DNA of 64,000 nucleotides from CAXXOK01 sp001604115 (GCA_034928535.1 JAYFOV010000005.1:124001-188000), one strand, 5' to 3'. Shown: positions 34,886 through 44,494, counted from the stretch's first letter. The notes: generated by a model not told the origin, from the letters alone. A program made the numbers and translations.

Positions 34886-34905
34886 TGTGGCCATCTTGCA
34901 GTTGG

Positions 34906-34948
34906 CATGGCGGTGCCTGACAGCCTTCAGCCATCAGGCACCGCCATG
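34906..34948. terminator. 15-bp perfect hairpin beyond the C39-like gene
   Basis: Arms 34906-34920 and 34934-34948 pair perfectly around a 13-nt loop, 126 bp past the stop of the protease-like gene. No T tract follows, so it may be an RNA 3'-end stabiliser instead of a classical terminator. Confidence 0.5.
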
Positions 34949-35074
34949 CTCATTCCTTCCGTGTTGCTTAGAAAAACCAGCGACCCAATGAGCCTACCCC
35001 GTCTTTCCCCGCCCCATTCCACTTCTGAAAGGCCTCTTTCTGAAGCCAACGCTATATATCGGGGTAAGTCATTA

Positions 35075-36313
35075 TTAGTTGATCCATAAGGCGTTCTTGA
35101 TATATCCAAGAATGCTGCTGGAGCTATATCCCAACCATCCTGTGCCAAGCAGCGAGCTGCCAAGCGTTCTCACGGTAGTATTCCCACCGGATGTCCCGTT
35201 CAAGCCCGAGTCTACACACAAAAACTCGTTTCTGGTTGCATCAAATCCAACTAACAGCAATGCGTGATTGCCTTTAGGCGTAATTGCATAGACAAAAACT
35301 CCGCCATTCTTCTGCCGTTCACGAATTTTATCGATCAAGTAGGCTTGTTTCGAAACGCTAGTCATACTCGACACACTCATGTACCCCAGCGATTTTCCGC
35401 CGTATTTGAAGGCAGCATTCCACCCATAGTTGCCAAACTGATTCACCATGGCATTGTGAATGGACCAATAGGTGATGCTACTGTAGGTGCTTCCATGAAA
35501 AAAAGCATACATGCGGAACATATTCGCCATGGCACCCATGGAACAACCATCGCCGACAAGTTGATTGATAAACAAGTCTTTGGCCACCGTTGGTACAGGG
35601 ATCGACGCGGAGGATGACGTGGATGTGGTTGTAAAGCTGACTTTTGAGCCCATGAATGTCGTGCCGTTAATGACTGCAAAGGGCTGCATCACATATTTGG
35701 TTTTGGCAGTTAAACCAGTCAAATCATACCAAAACTTGAATGTCTTCGTGTTGGGCAGGGCGGTATCGGTGCCAACAATGCGGCGCGTAGAGCCGTATTC
35801 CAGGTACATGCCAACCTTGGAAGGTTTGACTGATGAATTATATGTCAAGTAACAACTGACCTGTGCTTTTGTGCTGCTTACGTTGCTCGCTTGAATCGAG
35901 GAGAAGGATGCAGTGATTGGTGGCGTTCTGAACGATACAACGCTCCCCCAAATATATTTCCCTGACTGGATGATGTAGGGTTTACAGTAGTAAGTGATAT
36001 TGGGGGTCAGTTTCACTTTGCACTCTGTGTTGAGATTATACCAGAACTTGATAATGTTGGAGTTTGGCAGCACAGTATCATAACCTACCCGGAACATGCC
36101 GGTTGTGCTTCTGCCGATATAAAACCCAACCTGGCTCGGTTTGCTGCCAGTCCATGTGACCGTAGCGTTGAGTACAGCATTCGTCTGTGTGAGCCCTGTG
36201 ATGGTTGCCTTTGTGATGCTCGCTGTGTTTGATGCAGCCAAGCCTTGCGGGATAAACGACGTAAGAAGAATCAACGTAAGAACGATCGCGAGAGCTTTGT
36301 TCAACTTCTTCAT
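35075..36313 (-). CDS. Secreted C39-like cysteine peptidase with two FN3-like repeats
   Basis: Exported protein of 412 residues. The signal peptide MKKLNKALAIVLTLILLTSF ends near PQGLAAS. Two homologous segments of about 95 residues follow (each with TKA, KPSxVG, a DTxLPN turn, FWY and SVVSF/KVSF), resembling fibronectin type III domains. The C-terminal domain fits the C39-like papain fold: Cys in LVGDGCSMGAMANM, His in GNHALLLVGFD and Asp in CVDSG. I chose ATG 36313, with AGAGGAG upstream. It follows the polysaccharide exporter genes in the same direction after a 119-bp gap, so it may be part of the surface locus. The substrate is unknown. Confidence 0.82.
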   Translation of the reverse strand: MKKLNKALAIVLTLILLTSFIPQGLAASNTASITKATITGLTQTNAVLNATVTWTGSKPSQVGFYIGRSTTGMFRVGYDTVLPNSNIIKFWYNLNTECKVKLTPNITYYCKPYIIQSGKYIWGSVVSFRTPPITASFSSIQASNVSSTKAQVSCYLTYNSSVKPSKVGMYLEYGSTRRIVGTDTALPNTKTFKFWYDLTGLTAKTKYVMQPFAVINGTTFMGSKVSFTTTSTSSSASIPVPTVAKDLFINQLVGDGCSMGAMANMFRMYAFFHGSTYSSITYWSIHNAMVNQFGNYGWNAAFKYGGKSLGYMSVSSMTSVSKQAYLIDKIRERQKNGGVFVYAITPKGNHALLLVGFDATRNEFLCVDSGLNGTSGGNTTVRTLGSSLLGTGWLGYSSSSILGYIKNALWIN

Positions 36314-36432
36314 AGTAGAATGCTCCTCTCTTTTGGTACCATGACCATACACATGTTGTGGCAGCAGGCGGTTGATTCGTTTCCATCCCAGTCACTACAA
36401 AGGGAAACCCTGCGCATCACTTTTCTGTTTGC

Positions 36433-37215
36433 TCACCTCTTTATCATGGTCGCCTTCGCTGACCCCCCTGCCTTAGGGAGCACCGAAAGATATACTTCAT
36501 AGGCATAACAGATATCGCTGACCATATCTCCAAATGCAACCTGGTGTCCATGATCCAGCCAAAGAACCTTGTTGCACATCTCCCTCACTTGATCCAGGCT
36601 ATGGGATACAAGGATCCCCGTCACGCCGCTTTGGAGGATTTCTTTCATTTTTTTGGCGCTCTTCTCGCGAAACGCCCCGTCGCCGACTGCGAGCACTTCA
36701 TCCAGTATCAAGATATCTGGCTGCACCTGTGCTGCAATGGAAAATGCCAGCCTGGCTTTCATCCCACTGGACAGCTGTTTGAAGGGGCGATCCTGGAAAT
36801 CATTCAGCTCCGCAAAATCTATGATCTTTCCATAGGTCTCATTCATGAATTGGCGCGTATACCCCAACAATGCCCCTCGAAGATATGTGTTTTCACGAAC
36901 AGTCAAATCGTTATCAAAGCCCGTGGTTAGCTCCAGTAGGGCAGCAACGGTTCCATGCACATCCACCCGGCCTTCCGTTGGTACCATGATGCCGCTGATG
37001 GCCTTAAGCAGGGTGGATTTCCCCGATCCATTGATGCCGATGATCCCCAGCATATCGCCCCGTTCGAGGCTGAAGCTGATATGGCGATCCGCCCAGAATT
37101 CTTTCACTTGGTACTGATGGGTAATGCGTCTCAAAATATACTCTTTCAAACCGATGTCCTTAAAATCACCGGTCAGAAAACGAATCGATACATCCTGTGC
37201 GTTGATAATAGACAC
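36433..37215 (-). CDS. Polysaccharide/teichoic acid ABC exporter ATPase (Wzt/TagH-like)
   Basis: ATPase of 260 residues for export of a lipid-linked polymer. Walker A is GINGSGKST, the signature region LSSGMKARL and Walker B ILILDEVLAVGD. These are typical of the Wzt/TagH/RfbE group. The C-terminal carbohydrate-binding extension of some Wzt proteins is absent. The start is a GTG with AAAGGAG 10 nt upstream. It lies 16 bp after the permease gene, at the end of the AT-rich polysaccharide operon. Confidence 0.92.
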   Translation of the reverse strand: MSIINAQDVSIRFLTGDFKDIGLKEYILRRITHQYQVKEFWADRHISFSLERGDMLGIIGINGSGKSTLLKAISGIMVPTEGRVDVHGTVAALLELTTGFDNDLTVRENTYLRGALLGYTRQFMNETYGKIIDFAELNDFQDRPFKQLSSGMKARLAFSIAAQVQPDILILDEVLAVGDGAFREKSAKKMKEILQSGVTGILVSHSLDQVREMCNKVLWLDHGHQVAFGDMVSDICYAYEVYLSVLPKAGGSAKATMIKR

Positions 37216-37231
37216 TTGCCGATTTCTCCTT

Positions 37232-38008
37232 TCACATGTAATACAGAAAACTTTGGTTCTTCTTCTTATACACTATGGCGCCGATAGCAAGCAGGATTGC
37301 AGCATAAAGTGCAAGCAACAGATGAAACCCCAGTGAGGGCAAGGTTCCCTCCAGAATAATGACGCGCACATACTTTATGCAGCAGTACACAGGATTGAGC
37401 AGGAACAATCTTTGTATTTGGAGCGGATAATTTTCCACAGTATAGAATATCGCTGATGTATACATCAGCAGTAGCGTGAACACATCATACAGATATTGAA
37501 TGTCACGAAAGAACACAAACAGCGCCGACATAATCATGCCAACCCCAATATTCATGACCGTCAAGCAGAGGATCGGATAAACGATGGCCAGAAAGGACCA
37601 AGAGAACGGAACCCTTTCGATGATGACGAACACAAAGAAAACACAGAGCGTGAGGGCAAAATTAATGATGGCCGAGACGTTTTTAGAGATCAGAAAGATA
37701 TATTTGGGAACATTGATTTTTGAGATGATGCTTGCATTGCTCATCAATGCGTTCATCCCGCCTGTGGTTGCCTCCCGAAAATAGGAAAAGAAAAGATTGC
37801 CGGCAAAGAGGTAGATGGTGTAAAACTGCATCTTCCTGCCAAAAAACTGGGTGAAAATCAGGCTCATCACCAACAATTGCAGCAAGGGTGACAGTAAACT
37901 CCATGCCATGCCCAGCATAGTACGTTTGTATTTTTGCTTGAAATCGCGTTTCACAAGCTCCTCGAACATGAAGCGATGTTTATTGATTTTTTGAGTTATT
38001 GCTTGCAT
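37232..38008 (-). CDS. Polysaccharide ABC exporter permease (Wzm/TagG-like)
   Basis: ABC-2 type membrane protein of 258 residues with about six membrane segments. The N-terminal amphipathic region LVKRDFKQKYKRTMLGMAWSLLSPLLQLLVMS and the end LNPVYCCIKYVRVIILEG are typical of Wzm/TagG/RfbD. I chose ATG 38008, with AAGGGG a few bases upstream. Together with the ATPase encoded next it should move the finished polymer across the membrane. This makes the locus an ABC-transporter-dependent rather than Wzy-dependent pathway. Confidence 0.9.
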   Translation of the reverse strand: MQAITQKINKHRFMFEELVKRDFKQKYKRTMLGMAWSLLSPLLQLLVMSLIFTQFFGRKMQFYTIYLFAGNLFFSYFREATTGGMNALMSNASIISKINVPKYIFLISKNVSAIINFALTLCVFFVFVIIERVPFSWSFLAIVYPILCLTVMNIGVGMIMSALFVFFRDIQYLYDVFTLLLMYTSAIFYTVENYPLQIQRLFLLNPVYCCIKYVRVIILEGTLPSLGFHLLLALYAAILLAIGAIVYKKKNQSFLYYM

Positions 38009-38012
38009 ATCG

Positions 38013-40496
38013 TTATTCCCCTTGTTGTTTGATTTTATGTACAACCTTTAGCCAAATTCGCTTGAGGGTACTTCGCAAACCCGGAATGAACTGAATCGAG
38101 TTTTTCTTTTTGAGAGTGCCTGCCCGCTTCATTGACTGCTCCATTTGACTCAATCTTTTCTCATAGGAAAGCATACGTGATCCAAATTCCTGAATAGACA
38201 AGTCAATCTTTTGATTGTTCCTTTGAAGGTCTTCGGTGTTTTTGATCTGTTCTTTGTTCCTATCATACAAATTGCCGATCAGGTTTTTTACGGCACGGTA
38301 ATCGCGGTGTTCTCTTGCAGCTATCGTATTAACAGTTTCGGTAGCAGGCAACGTAGGAGCGTCAAATGCATCTTGCAGCCAAGCCAGCCCAATTTGTTTT
38401 TGCTGTTCAATAATCGCATCTACTTGTACATAGTTGATTGGCGAAAATACATTGCCATTTGATGTGATGTGAGCACTCGATTCAACAACATATTGATGTA
38501 AGCCAAATGTATCCGCAACCGATTCAAAGCGCGTACGCCCCCTTGTTTCATTAACCATTGCGATATATTGTCTGTGATATATAATTCCAAAGCACGTACC
38601 GTGATGGGAATCAGTAAACAGAAAGCTACAATTTTTAATGTAGTACAAGAATTCTTCTGACGATACCTTATGCAACACAGTCCCAACAGACCAGTTTTTT
38701 TTGGCCGAATCATACTCTCGCATTCCCAACATAACCAGAATCTCAAGTTTTTCTCGTTGTGCAATTGCGACTGCCGCTTTCTCTTTATCCGAAGTCGGAT
38801 CAAGAATATAACATAACAAGTATTTTTTCGGCGTTTTAACTGTCACAGTATCGGCGATTTGATCATAATCTTGACGATCGCAGAAGAAAACCGGGTCAAT
38901 AATATGGTCAGCCTCCACGTCAAAGTTGGATTTGCAAACCGCAATTCCGCTCTTTTCGCGCACGCTGATAGCATCAAATCTACGCAAATAATCCGAGGCG
39001 GTTGCCTTCTGATTTCCATCTCCACTAAATGAATCTTTACCCATAGAAGCAGAAAATGCAATTTTCTTTTTCTGAAGATCCACGAAATCAAGAAAGAATG
39101 TATAACCAACAGCCTGAATATAAGAGGCAGCCCAGACTTGATCGCTGCCAATCATAAAACTGTCACAATACCCATTATACTTATACATCATGTCGCATTG
39201 ATAGTTTTTCCCTATGTAAAAATGTTTTTTCAGAAAATTGATTGAATGAACCGAATCAGAATCCCATCCAGTCCCATCCAGCTTAGGAACAGGGATAAGT
39301 AGGATCTGCTTTTTCATTGCCGACAGTATTTTGCCTAGGGCATAGTAAGTGAGTGTGCTTCCATAGTTGGAGGAGAACCACCAACCAACAATACCAACAT
39401 CGAAACGCATACCCCTGCCATACCATAGCGATTTATGATAGCCTATTCTATCAAGGTGGTCAAAGAAAACCGAACGAGACCTGTGGCTAGGTGTAGGAGA
39501 ATTCAACTGCCCATTATACTTACGTATGTTGTCCAAGGATATCTCCTCACAGAGCTTCATCTTTGACTTAATCTTCTCAAAAAGATTTTGTCCTTTTTGA
39601 GAATTAACCAACAGCAGTGATGTCCCTTTACGATCATCATACTTTGGATCAATCCGATGTACCTGCCAGCAATCAGCCAAAGTGATATCAGCAATTCTTT
39701 CAGTACGAGCATATGGGCAAGCGCCGCAGTTTTCACGGCAAATAACGCCTTCCAAAAACCCATGATTCCACATACTTTGATCCCATGCAGCCTTTTTCAC
39801 TTCACCATTTTTAAGATAGACAACGGTTGGGGTAGACCATGTGAAATATTTCTTGTCACGAAAGTCGACCTTCGCTATTTCTTTTCCTCCGGTATATTCA
39901 GCCAAAAATGAACGGTAGGCTTTTACTGAGTTGCTTCCATGACAGACGAGATCCACGGTATAGAGCAATGGATGATCATTGCCTAAGTATAAATAAAGCC
40001 CAGCAATCTGGCATGGACATCCCGTAAATAGAACTGGTTTCCCTTCTTTTAAAAATTCCTTTGCCTGTTTATAGACTGAACGAATCTCGCTTTGTACATA
40101 TTTCGACCCACGGAAAGGCGCCAATTGTTCGCTGCATGTTGCCCAATCATGGTAGACGGTTTGGTAATCTTCCGAGTAGCGAGCGCCACAAACAGCGCCC
40201 TTTTTTTCAATGATTTCCTGTGCAAGCAAGGTAAACATTCCGCCAGAGGAACTTTGTAGACGAATCTCATCTGATGCCCATGTTGCATAGGCTGGTGGAA
40301 CCGGGTGATGGGAAAGCGGAAGGATCACAGGGCACACTTGCACGCAAAGCCCACAGTCAATACAGCGATCATTCACAATGGGAAACTGAAAACCTTCATC
40401 ATTGTATTCCATGGTGATGGCTTCCTTGGGGCATTTATTGAAACATGCCCCGCACCCGGTGCAATCTTTTTGTGCAACGATACTTATATTTGACAT
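38013..40496 (-). CDS. Fusion: ferredoxin / FrhB-type domain / polysaccharide pyruvyltransferase
   Basis: A three-part protein of 827 residues. Residues 1-57 hold two [4Fe-4S] motifs (Cys12/15/18/22 and Cys45/48/51/55). Residues about 65-345 match the coenzyme F420 hydrogenase/dehydrogenase beta-subunit (FrhB) family, with SGGMFTLLA, FTGCPCQIAGL and CGACPYARTERIADITLADCW. Residues about 365-710 form a polysaccharide pyruvyltransferase domain, with SSNYGSTLTYYALGK, IGSDQVWA and TDSHHGTCFG. A charged, probably coiled-coil tail ends the protein. The two activities usually occur as separate neighbouring genes in surface-polysaccharide clusters. Here they are one chain in an operon with Glf, two GT2 enzymes and an exporter. 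The reaction of the redox half is unknown. Confidence 0.88.
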   Translation of the reverse strand: MSNISIVAQKDCTGCGACFNKCPKEAITMEYNDEGFQFPIVNDRCIDCGLCVQVCPVILPLSHHPVPPAYATWASDEIRLQSSSGGMFTLLAQEIIEKKGAVCGARYSEDYQTVYHDWATCSEQLAPFRGSKYVQSEIRSVYKQAKEFLKEGKPVLFTGCPCQIAGLYLYLGNDHPLLYTVDLVCHGSNSVKAYRSFLAEYTGGKEIAKVDFRDKKYFTWSTPTVVYLKNGEVKKAAWDQSMWNHGFLEGVICRENCGACPYARTERIADITLADCWQVHRIDPKYDDRKGTSLLLVNSQKGQNLFEKIKSKMKLCEEISLDNIRKYNGQLNSPTPSHRSRSVFFDHLDRIGYHKSLWYGRGMRFDVGIVGWWFSSNYGSTLTYYALGKILSAMKKQILLIPVPKLDGTGWDSDSVHSINFLKKHFYIGKNYQCDMMYKYNGYCDSFMIGSDQVWAASYIQAVGYTFFLDFVDLQKKKIAFSASMGKDSFSGDGNQKATASDYLRRFDAISVREKSGIAVCKSNFDVEADHIIDPVFFCDRQDYDQIADTVTVKTPKKYLLCYILDPTSDKEKAAVAIAQREKLEILVMLGMREYDSAKKNWSVGTVLHKVSSEEFLYYIKNCSFLFTDSHHGTCFGIIYHRQYIAMVNETRGRTRFESVADTFGLHQYVVESSAHITSNGNVFSPINYVQVDAIIEQQKQIGLAWLQDAFDAPTLPATETVNTIAAREHRDYRAVKNLIGNLYDRNKEQIKNTEDLQRNNQKIDLSIQEFGSRMLSYEKRLSQMEQSMKRAGTLKKKNSIQFIPGLRSTLKRIWLKVVHKIKQQGE

Positions 40497-40531
40497 ATGA
40501 GCGCCTCCTAATATTTGTCGGTTGATAGCGG

Positions 40532-41491
40532 TCAGGACAAACGGTGCAAATAATGCAAGCGATGCCGCGCTTCAGAGTCAATATGGCCTTTGTACTGCTG
40601 AAGTTTATAATCTTCTATCAAAGAAATGATCTTCTTGGCCAATTCCTTTTTTTGCTGATTGCTGTAAGCAAACAACTCATGTACGGTGAACTCCAAAAGC
40701 CAAGACAAAAAATGCGGACCATACTGCTGAATCCACCCTTTTTGATTCCATATGTCTGCAATATGCTCGGTAATGATGATATGATCTGCAATTTTCTTGT
40801 CCAGGTTCTTCCGCGCTTCGGCCATGATCGAGCCCTCTCGATACCATCTGTATAAATACAAGGTATCGCTGATAAATGAAAAGTGCAGTGCCTGGGGAAA
40901 AGCCTCAAATTGAAATGTGATATCTTCTCCCAGTCGCAAATCTTCTCTAAACATTATTTTTTTGCCTGTGATAAAGTTACGAGAATATGCTTGTTGCCAC
41001 ACAAATGGCTTTGCACCGGCCGTATGGAATAAAATTTTGGGCTCAAATGCATCGCAGCGCATCGTCGGGACTGACAAAGTCCATTGTAGCCAAGGTTCCA
41101 CCGGTGGGTGATTAGGGAATGCATAACCGCCATAAATGATGATATCAGTTGGTTTTTCGTTCGCTTCAATCCAAACGCGCTCGCATGCGTTAGGTTTGAG
41201 CAAATCATCAGAGTCCAAAAACATGATCCACTCGCCGGTCGCAGCCTGAATGCCAGTATTTCTGGCGGCAGAAACACCCTGGTTCGACTGGTGAATAATT
41301 CTGAATCGAGGATCTTTCTTTGCATATGCTTCCAGGATTAAAGGTGACGCATCCGTACTGCCGTCATCAATACAAATCATTTCCACATCAAGCAATGTTT
41401 GGTTTAACATGCTTTCCAGGCAAAACGGGAGAAATTTTTCAACATTATATACTGGCACGATCAGCGATATATGCGGCGGGCGGCTATACAT
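40532..41491 (-). CDS. GT2 family glycosyltransferase
   Basis: Cytoplasmic GT-A glycosyltransferase of 319 residues. The N-terminal half has ISLIVPVYNVEKFLPFCLES, CIDDGSTD and the metal-binding DSDD in WIMFLDSDDLL. The C-terminal half shows no obvious second domain, and the acceptor is unknown. GGAGGA precedes the ATG. It overlaps the other glycosyltransferase gene by 8 bp, so the pair is probably translated together. It likely transfers one sugar onto the growing repeat of the surface polysaccharide. Confidence 0.9.
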   Translation of the reverse strand: MYSRPPHISLIVPVYNVEKFLPFCLESMLNQTLLDVEMICIDDGSTDASPLILEAYAKKDPRFRIIHQSNQGVSAARNTGIQAATGEWIMFLDSDDLLKPNACERVWIEANEKPTDIIIYGGYAFPNHPPVEPWLQWTLSVPTMRCDAFEPKILFHTAGAKPFVWQQAYSRNFITGKKIMFREDLRLGEDITFQFEAFPQALHFSFISDTLYLYRWYREGSIMAEARKNLDKKIADHIIITEHIADIWNQKGWIQQYGPHFLSWLLEFTVHELFAYSNQQKKELAKKIISLIEDYKLQQYKGHIDSEARHRLHYLHRLS

Positions 41492-42638
41492 TGAGAATCC
41501 TCCTCTTGATCTTGCATAGCAAATTTTTCCACGTATATATGAAACCGTGTTCCTTCAGGCACTTCACCCCACCTCGCGCTTTTCTCTCCAATTTTTGAAG
41601 CATGTTCTCTTTGGGCAAAGTTTTGCCAACGTACTTCGTCCCATTTTTCTCGGCAAGGAACCATCTGTGATACTCAAGCGGATCGGACATGATCCAGTGA
41701 AGAACCTCCCATTTATACCAAGAGAAGTATTTTTTATCAAAGTAGCCAAGCGCCATATCTCTTTGAAATTCTTGAGCGGCAAACTGTATGAACTCCTCCT
41801 GCAAGGGTTCCGAGAGGCGAGCATGATTCCAAAGATAGCTATCCAATTTGATCCGAACCCTAACCCCTTCCAATTTTGCTTTCTTTTCAGGATGTAAGTT
41901 TAGAAAACGCTCCATCTCGTTATACTCATCAGAAATGCAATACACTTTGCCAGGTGAATTGATAGACGACCCCTCATTATCCTGTCTGTAATGCAAAAAG
42001 CAATTTCTCAACAGCCGAACACGCTGCGCACAAGCCCATACTTTGAAATTGAAGCTGGTGTCCTGAAATGAAGCCCCAGGCGTTTCATTGAGTCGAATAT
42101 GGTTTTCTTTTAAAAAGGAAAGTCTATATATGGCCGACCAGATCGTGGGTTTAATATTAAAAAACTCCACCATCTCAGTTGGCGAACGAAAATCTGTAAG
42201 TGGGCAAAGTATGCGCTTGCTCACAATTTCAGATACGATACGTACAGGTTCATTTCTTTCTTCCGGTTTGGAGTAATAGTAGTAAAATCCAGATTTCACT
42301 ACATCCAGTTGTTCTGCATGAGCGATGGTATATAACGCTTCAAACATTTCTGGATCGGCGTAATCATCCGTCTCAACAATGCCCATATACTCGCCTTTTG
42401 CTGCATCCATGCCGAGGTTCATCTGGTAGCCATAGCTTTTCTTTTCGGAGTGGATGATGGTGATGCGATCATCCTCGGCAGCATACTCCTGGAGGATCTC
42501 CAGCGTTCCGTCGGTCGACCCCGCATCAACACACAGGATTTCAATATCTTTTAATGTTTGATTAAGCACGCTCTCCATACATTGCCGTATGTATTTTGCA
42601 ACATTGAGTGAAGGCATAACCACAGTAACCTTTGGCAT
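41484..42638 (-). CDS. GT2 family glycosyltransferase
   Basis: Second glycosyltransferase of the cluster, 384 residues. The signature region reads VTVVMPSLNVAKYIRQCMES, CVDAGSTDGTLEIL, then YMGIVETDDYADPEMF, where ETDD is the DXD-like metal site. The C-terminal half is longer than in its neighbour and resembles polysaccharide-cluster transferases that carry a helical extension. I chose ATG 42638 with AGGGAGG 8 nt upstream; a GTG directly before it is also in frame. Together with UDP-galactopyranose mutase upstream, one of the two transferases may handle galactofuranose, which is inference. Confidence 0.88.
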   Translation of the reverse strand: MPKVTVVMPSLNVAKYIRQCMESVLNQTLKDIEILCVDAGSTDGTLEILQEYAAEDDRITIIHSEKKSYGYQMNLGMDAAKGEYMGIVETDDYADPEMFEALYTIAHAEQLDVVKSGFYYYYSKPEERNEPVRIVSEIVSKRILCPLTDFRSPTEMVEFFNIKPTIWSAIYRLSFLKENHIRLNETPGASFQDTSFNFKVWACAQRVRLLRNCFLHYRQDNEGSSINSPGKVYCISDEYNEMERFLNLHPEKKAKLEGVRVRIKLDSYLWNHARLSEPLQEEFIQFAAQEFQRDMALGYFDKKYFSWYKWEVLHWIMSDPLEYHRWFLAEKNGTKYVGKTLPKENMLQKLERKARGGVKCLKEHGFIYTWKNLLCKIKRRILNV

Positions 42639-42662
42639 CACACTAACCTCCCTATCTTCTTA

Positions 42663-43766
42663 TCAAATCAGTGATTCTACAGCGTTCAGCGCAGCCTCAA
42701 TTACTTTATCCATATCGTAATACCGATATTGCCCGAGGCGACCCCCAAAGTGGATATGCGGCAGCTCTGCTGCAGCTTGTTCATACTGCCTGTAAAGCGA
42801 TGCATTTTCTGCGTTGTTCACTGGATAATAGGGTTCCATGCCGCGCGTCCATTCAACCGAGTATTCACGGCTGATGATGGTGCTGGGCTGCTGCCCAAAT
42901 TCAAAATGTTTGTGTTCGATAATGCGCGTCCATGGCACCTCTTTGGATGTGTAATTAACCACTGCATTTCCCTGATAATTATCGGTGGATAATTCTTGCG
43001 TTTCGAAGCGAACAGAACGATACTGTAGCTCGCCGTAACGATAGCCAAAAAACTCGTCAATGCTGCCTGTATAAATTACTTTCTCCGCAATCGCCTGGGG
43101 AGAAGAGATCATCCCGTTGTACTCAAGGTTTAAGCGAACCTCCGTGCCCTCCAGCATACGCTCCACCATGGCTGTATAGCCACCTATCGGAATCCCTTGC
43201 CAGCGGTCATTAAAGTAGTTGTTATCAAAGGTGAAGCGGCACGGGAGCCGTTTTATAATAAAAGCAGGCAGATCTTTACAATCGCGTCCCCACTGTTTTT
43301 CTGTGTATTCTTTAATTAATTTTGTGTATACGTCTTTTCCCACAAGGCTCAATGCCTGCTCCTCCAGGTTATGCGGTTCTGCAATATCAAGCTCTGCAAT
43401 CTGTTCGGCAATCTTGGCCTTTGCTTCAGCAGGAGTGCGGACACCCCACATTTGAGCAAATGTGTTCATGTTAAAAGGCAGGTTGTAAAGCTCATCCCCA
43501 TATATAGCGATTGGGCTGTTAATGTAATGGTTAAAATCTGCAAAATGATTCACATAATCCCACACCTTTTTGTTGCTGGTATGGAAAATATGAGCACCAA
43601 ATTTATGAACATGAATGCCATGTATGTTCTCAGTATAGGCATTGCCGGCCACGTGGCTTCTACGATCAATGACCAAACACCTTTTCCCGCAAGCCTTCAG
43701 TTCGTGAGCCACCACCGCGCCATAAAGACCCGCCCCTACAATTAAAAAATCATACTTATCGTGCAT
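42663..43766 (-). CDS. glf: UDP-galactopyranose mutase
   Basis: Flavoenzyme of 367 residues converting UDP-galactopyranose to UDP-galactofuranose. The FAD-binding start reads FLIVGAGLYGAVVAHELKACGK and is followed by IDRRSHVAGNAYTE. The FGAHIFHTSNKKVWDYVN and EYTEKQWGRD motifs are diagnostic of Glf. It is the second gene of the polysaccharide operon, 23 bp after the NusG-like gene. Its presence predicts galactofuranose in the exported polymer. Confidence 0.96.
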   Translation of the reverse strand: MHDKYDFLIVGAGLYGAVVAHELKACGKRCLVIDRRSHVAGNAYTENIHGIHVHKFGAHIFHTSNKKVWDYVNHFADFNHYINSPIAIYGDELYNLPFNMNTFAQMWGVRTPAEAKAKIAEQIAELDIAEPHNLEEQALSLVGKDVYTKLIKEYTEKQWGRDCKDLPAFIIKRLPCRFTFDNNYFNDRWQGIPIGGYTAMVERMLEGTEVRLNLEYNGMISSPQAIAEKVIYTGSIDEFFGYRYGELQYRSVRFETQELSTDNYQGNAVVNYTSKEVPWTRIIEHKHFEFGQQPSTIISREYSVEWTRGMEPYYPVNNAENASLYRQYEQAAAELPHIHFGGRLGQYRYYDMDKVIEAALNAVESLI

Positions 43767-43789
43767 GCCTCTTCACTCCTATAGCAGAA

Positions 43790-44335
43790 TTAGCACCCAA
43801 GGGACTCAACCAACTCATATCCAGCCCAAATCTTTACTTCACGTCCCAAAACATTCATCTGTAAAAGTGCGTTACGGTTCTTCTTATCTACTTTCACGAT
43901 GTCATTCTCGACTGACTTCAATGGACCATCGATCATGCAAATTCGACCCTCTCGCTTTACTGCTTTGGTAAACCCGATGATGCCATCAAGCGATATGATC
44001 CACTCGGCAAATGAGCGATCAGCACCCAGAAGTTCCCAATTGGACCTATCGTATCGAAGAAGTGTATACGATGCATAGGTATCATCGCACACAACATAGG
44101 AAGTTGACGGTGGCGCCTTAAAGAAAACATATCCCGGTATCAGGATTCGATTCTCAAACCGAACCACACGTTTTTGTGTGAATCGTTTCGTAATGAGAAC
44201 CGGTGTCGCCTTAATCTGCCTGTTTAAGTGACTCGCCGTTTGAGCTGCAAGTATCTCCTTGCCTTCATGGCATTTTAAGCATCCGAATTTATCCAAAGAA
44301 TCTCTTTGTGATGTCAAACAGATCGCTTCCGCCAC
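43790..44335 (-). CDS. Specialised NusG paralog (LoaP/RfaH-like antiterminator)
   Basis: Transcription elongation factor paralog of about 181 residues. The NGN domain starts at FGCLKCHEGKE and includes ILIPGYVFFKAP; the KOW domain is seen in IDGPLKSVENDIVKVDKKNRNALLQM. Family members of this type bind RNA polymerase at specific leader signals and suppress terminators in long polysaccharide or antibiotic operons. It is the first gene of such an operon, behind a leader with two terminators. The start is uncertain: GTG 44335 has no ribosome site, while TTG 44296 (giving MDKFGCLK) fits the normal NusG N-terminus better. Confidence 0.88.
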   Translation of the reverse strand: MAEAICLTSQRDSLDKFGCLKCHEGKEILAAQTASHLNRQIKATPVLITKRFTQKRVVRFENRILIPGYVFFKAPPSTSYVVCDDTYASYTLLRYDRSNWELLGADRSFAEWIISLDGIIGFTKAVKREGRICMIDGPLKSVENDIVKVDKKNRNALLQMNVLGREVKIWAGYELVESLGC

Positions 44336-44349
44336 TTATTTAATTTTGC

Positions 44350-44380
44350 AAATGAAAAGACCTGCCAGGTCAGCAGGTCT
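44350..44380 (-). terminator. Intrinsic terminator in the polysaccharide operon leader (second)
   Basis: Minus-strand stem AGACCTGC/GCAGGTCT (44358-44365 with 44373-44380) with a 7-nt loop, followed by TTTTCATTT. It lies 15 bp before the NusG-like gene, so transcripts must pass it to express the operon. Confidence 0.72.
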
Positions 44381-44494
44381 GTAAAAAACGTATGTTGTTT
44401 GTGAAGCCTACTAGAAGCATTGCGATATGTGCACCGTTCATGTAAGTATCCACTCATAGCACCCGGGTCGACTAGGGATTCAGTGTGATGAGAT

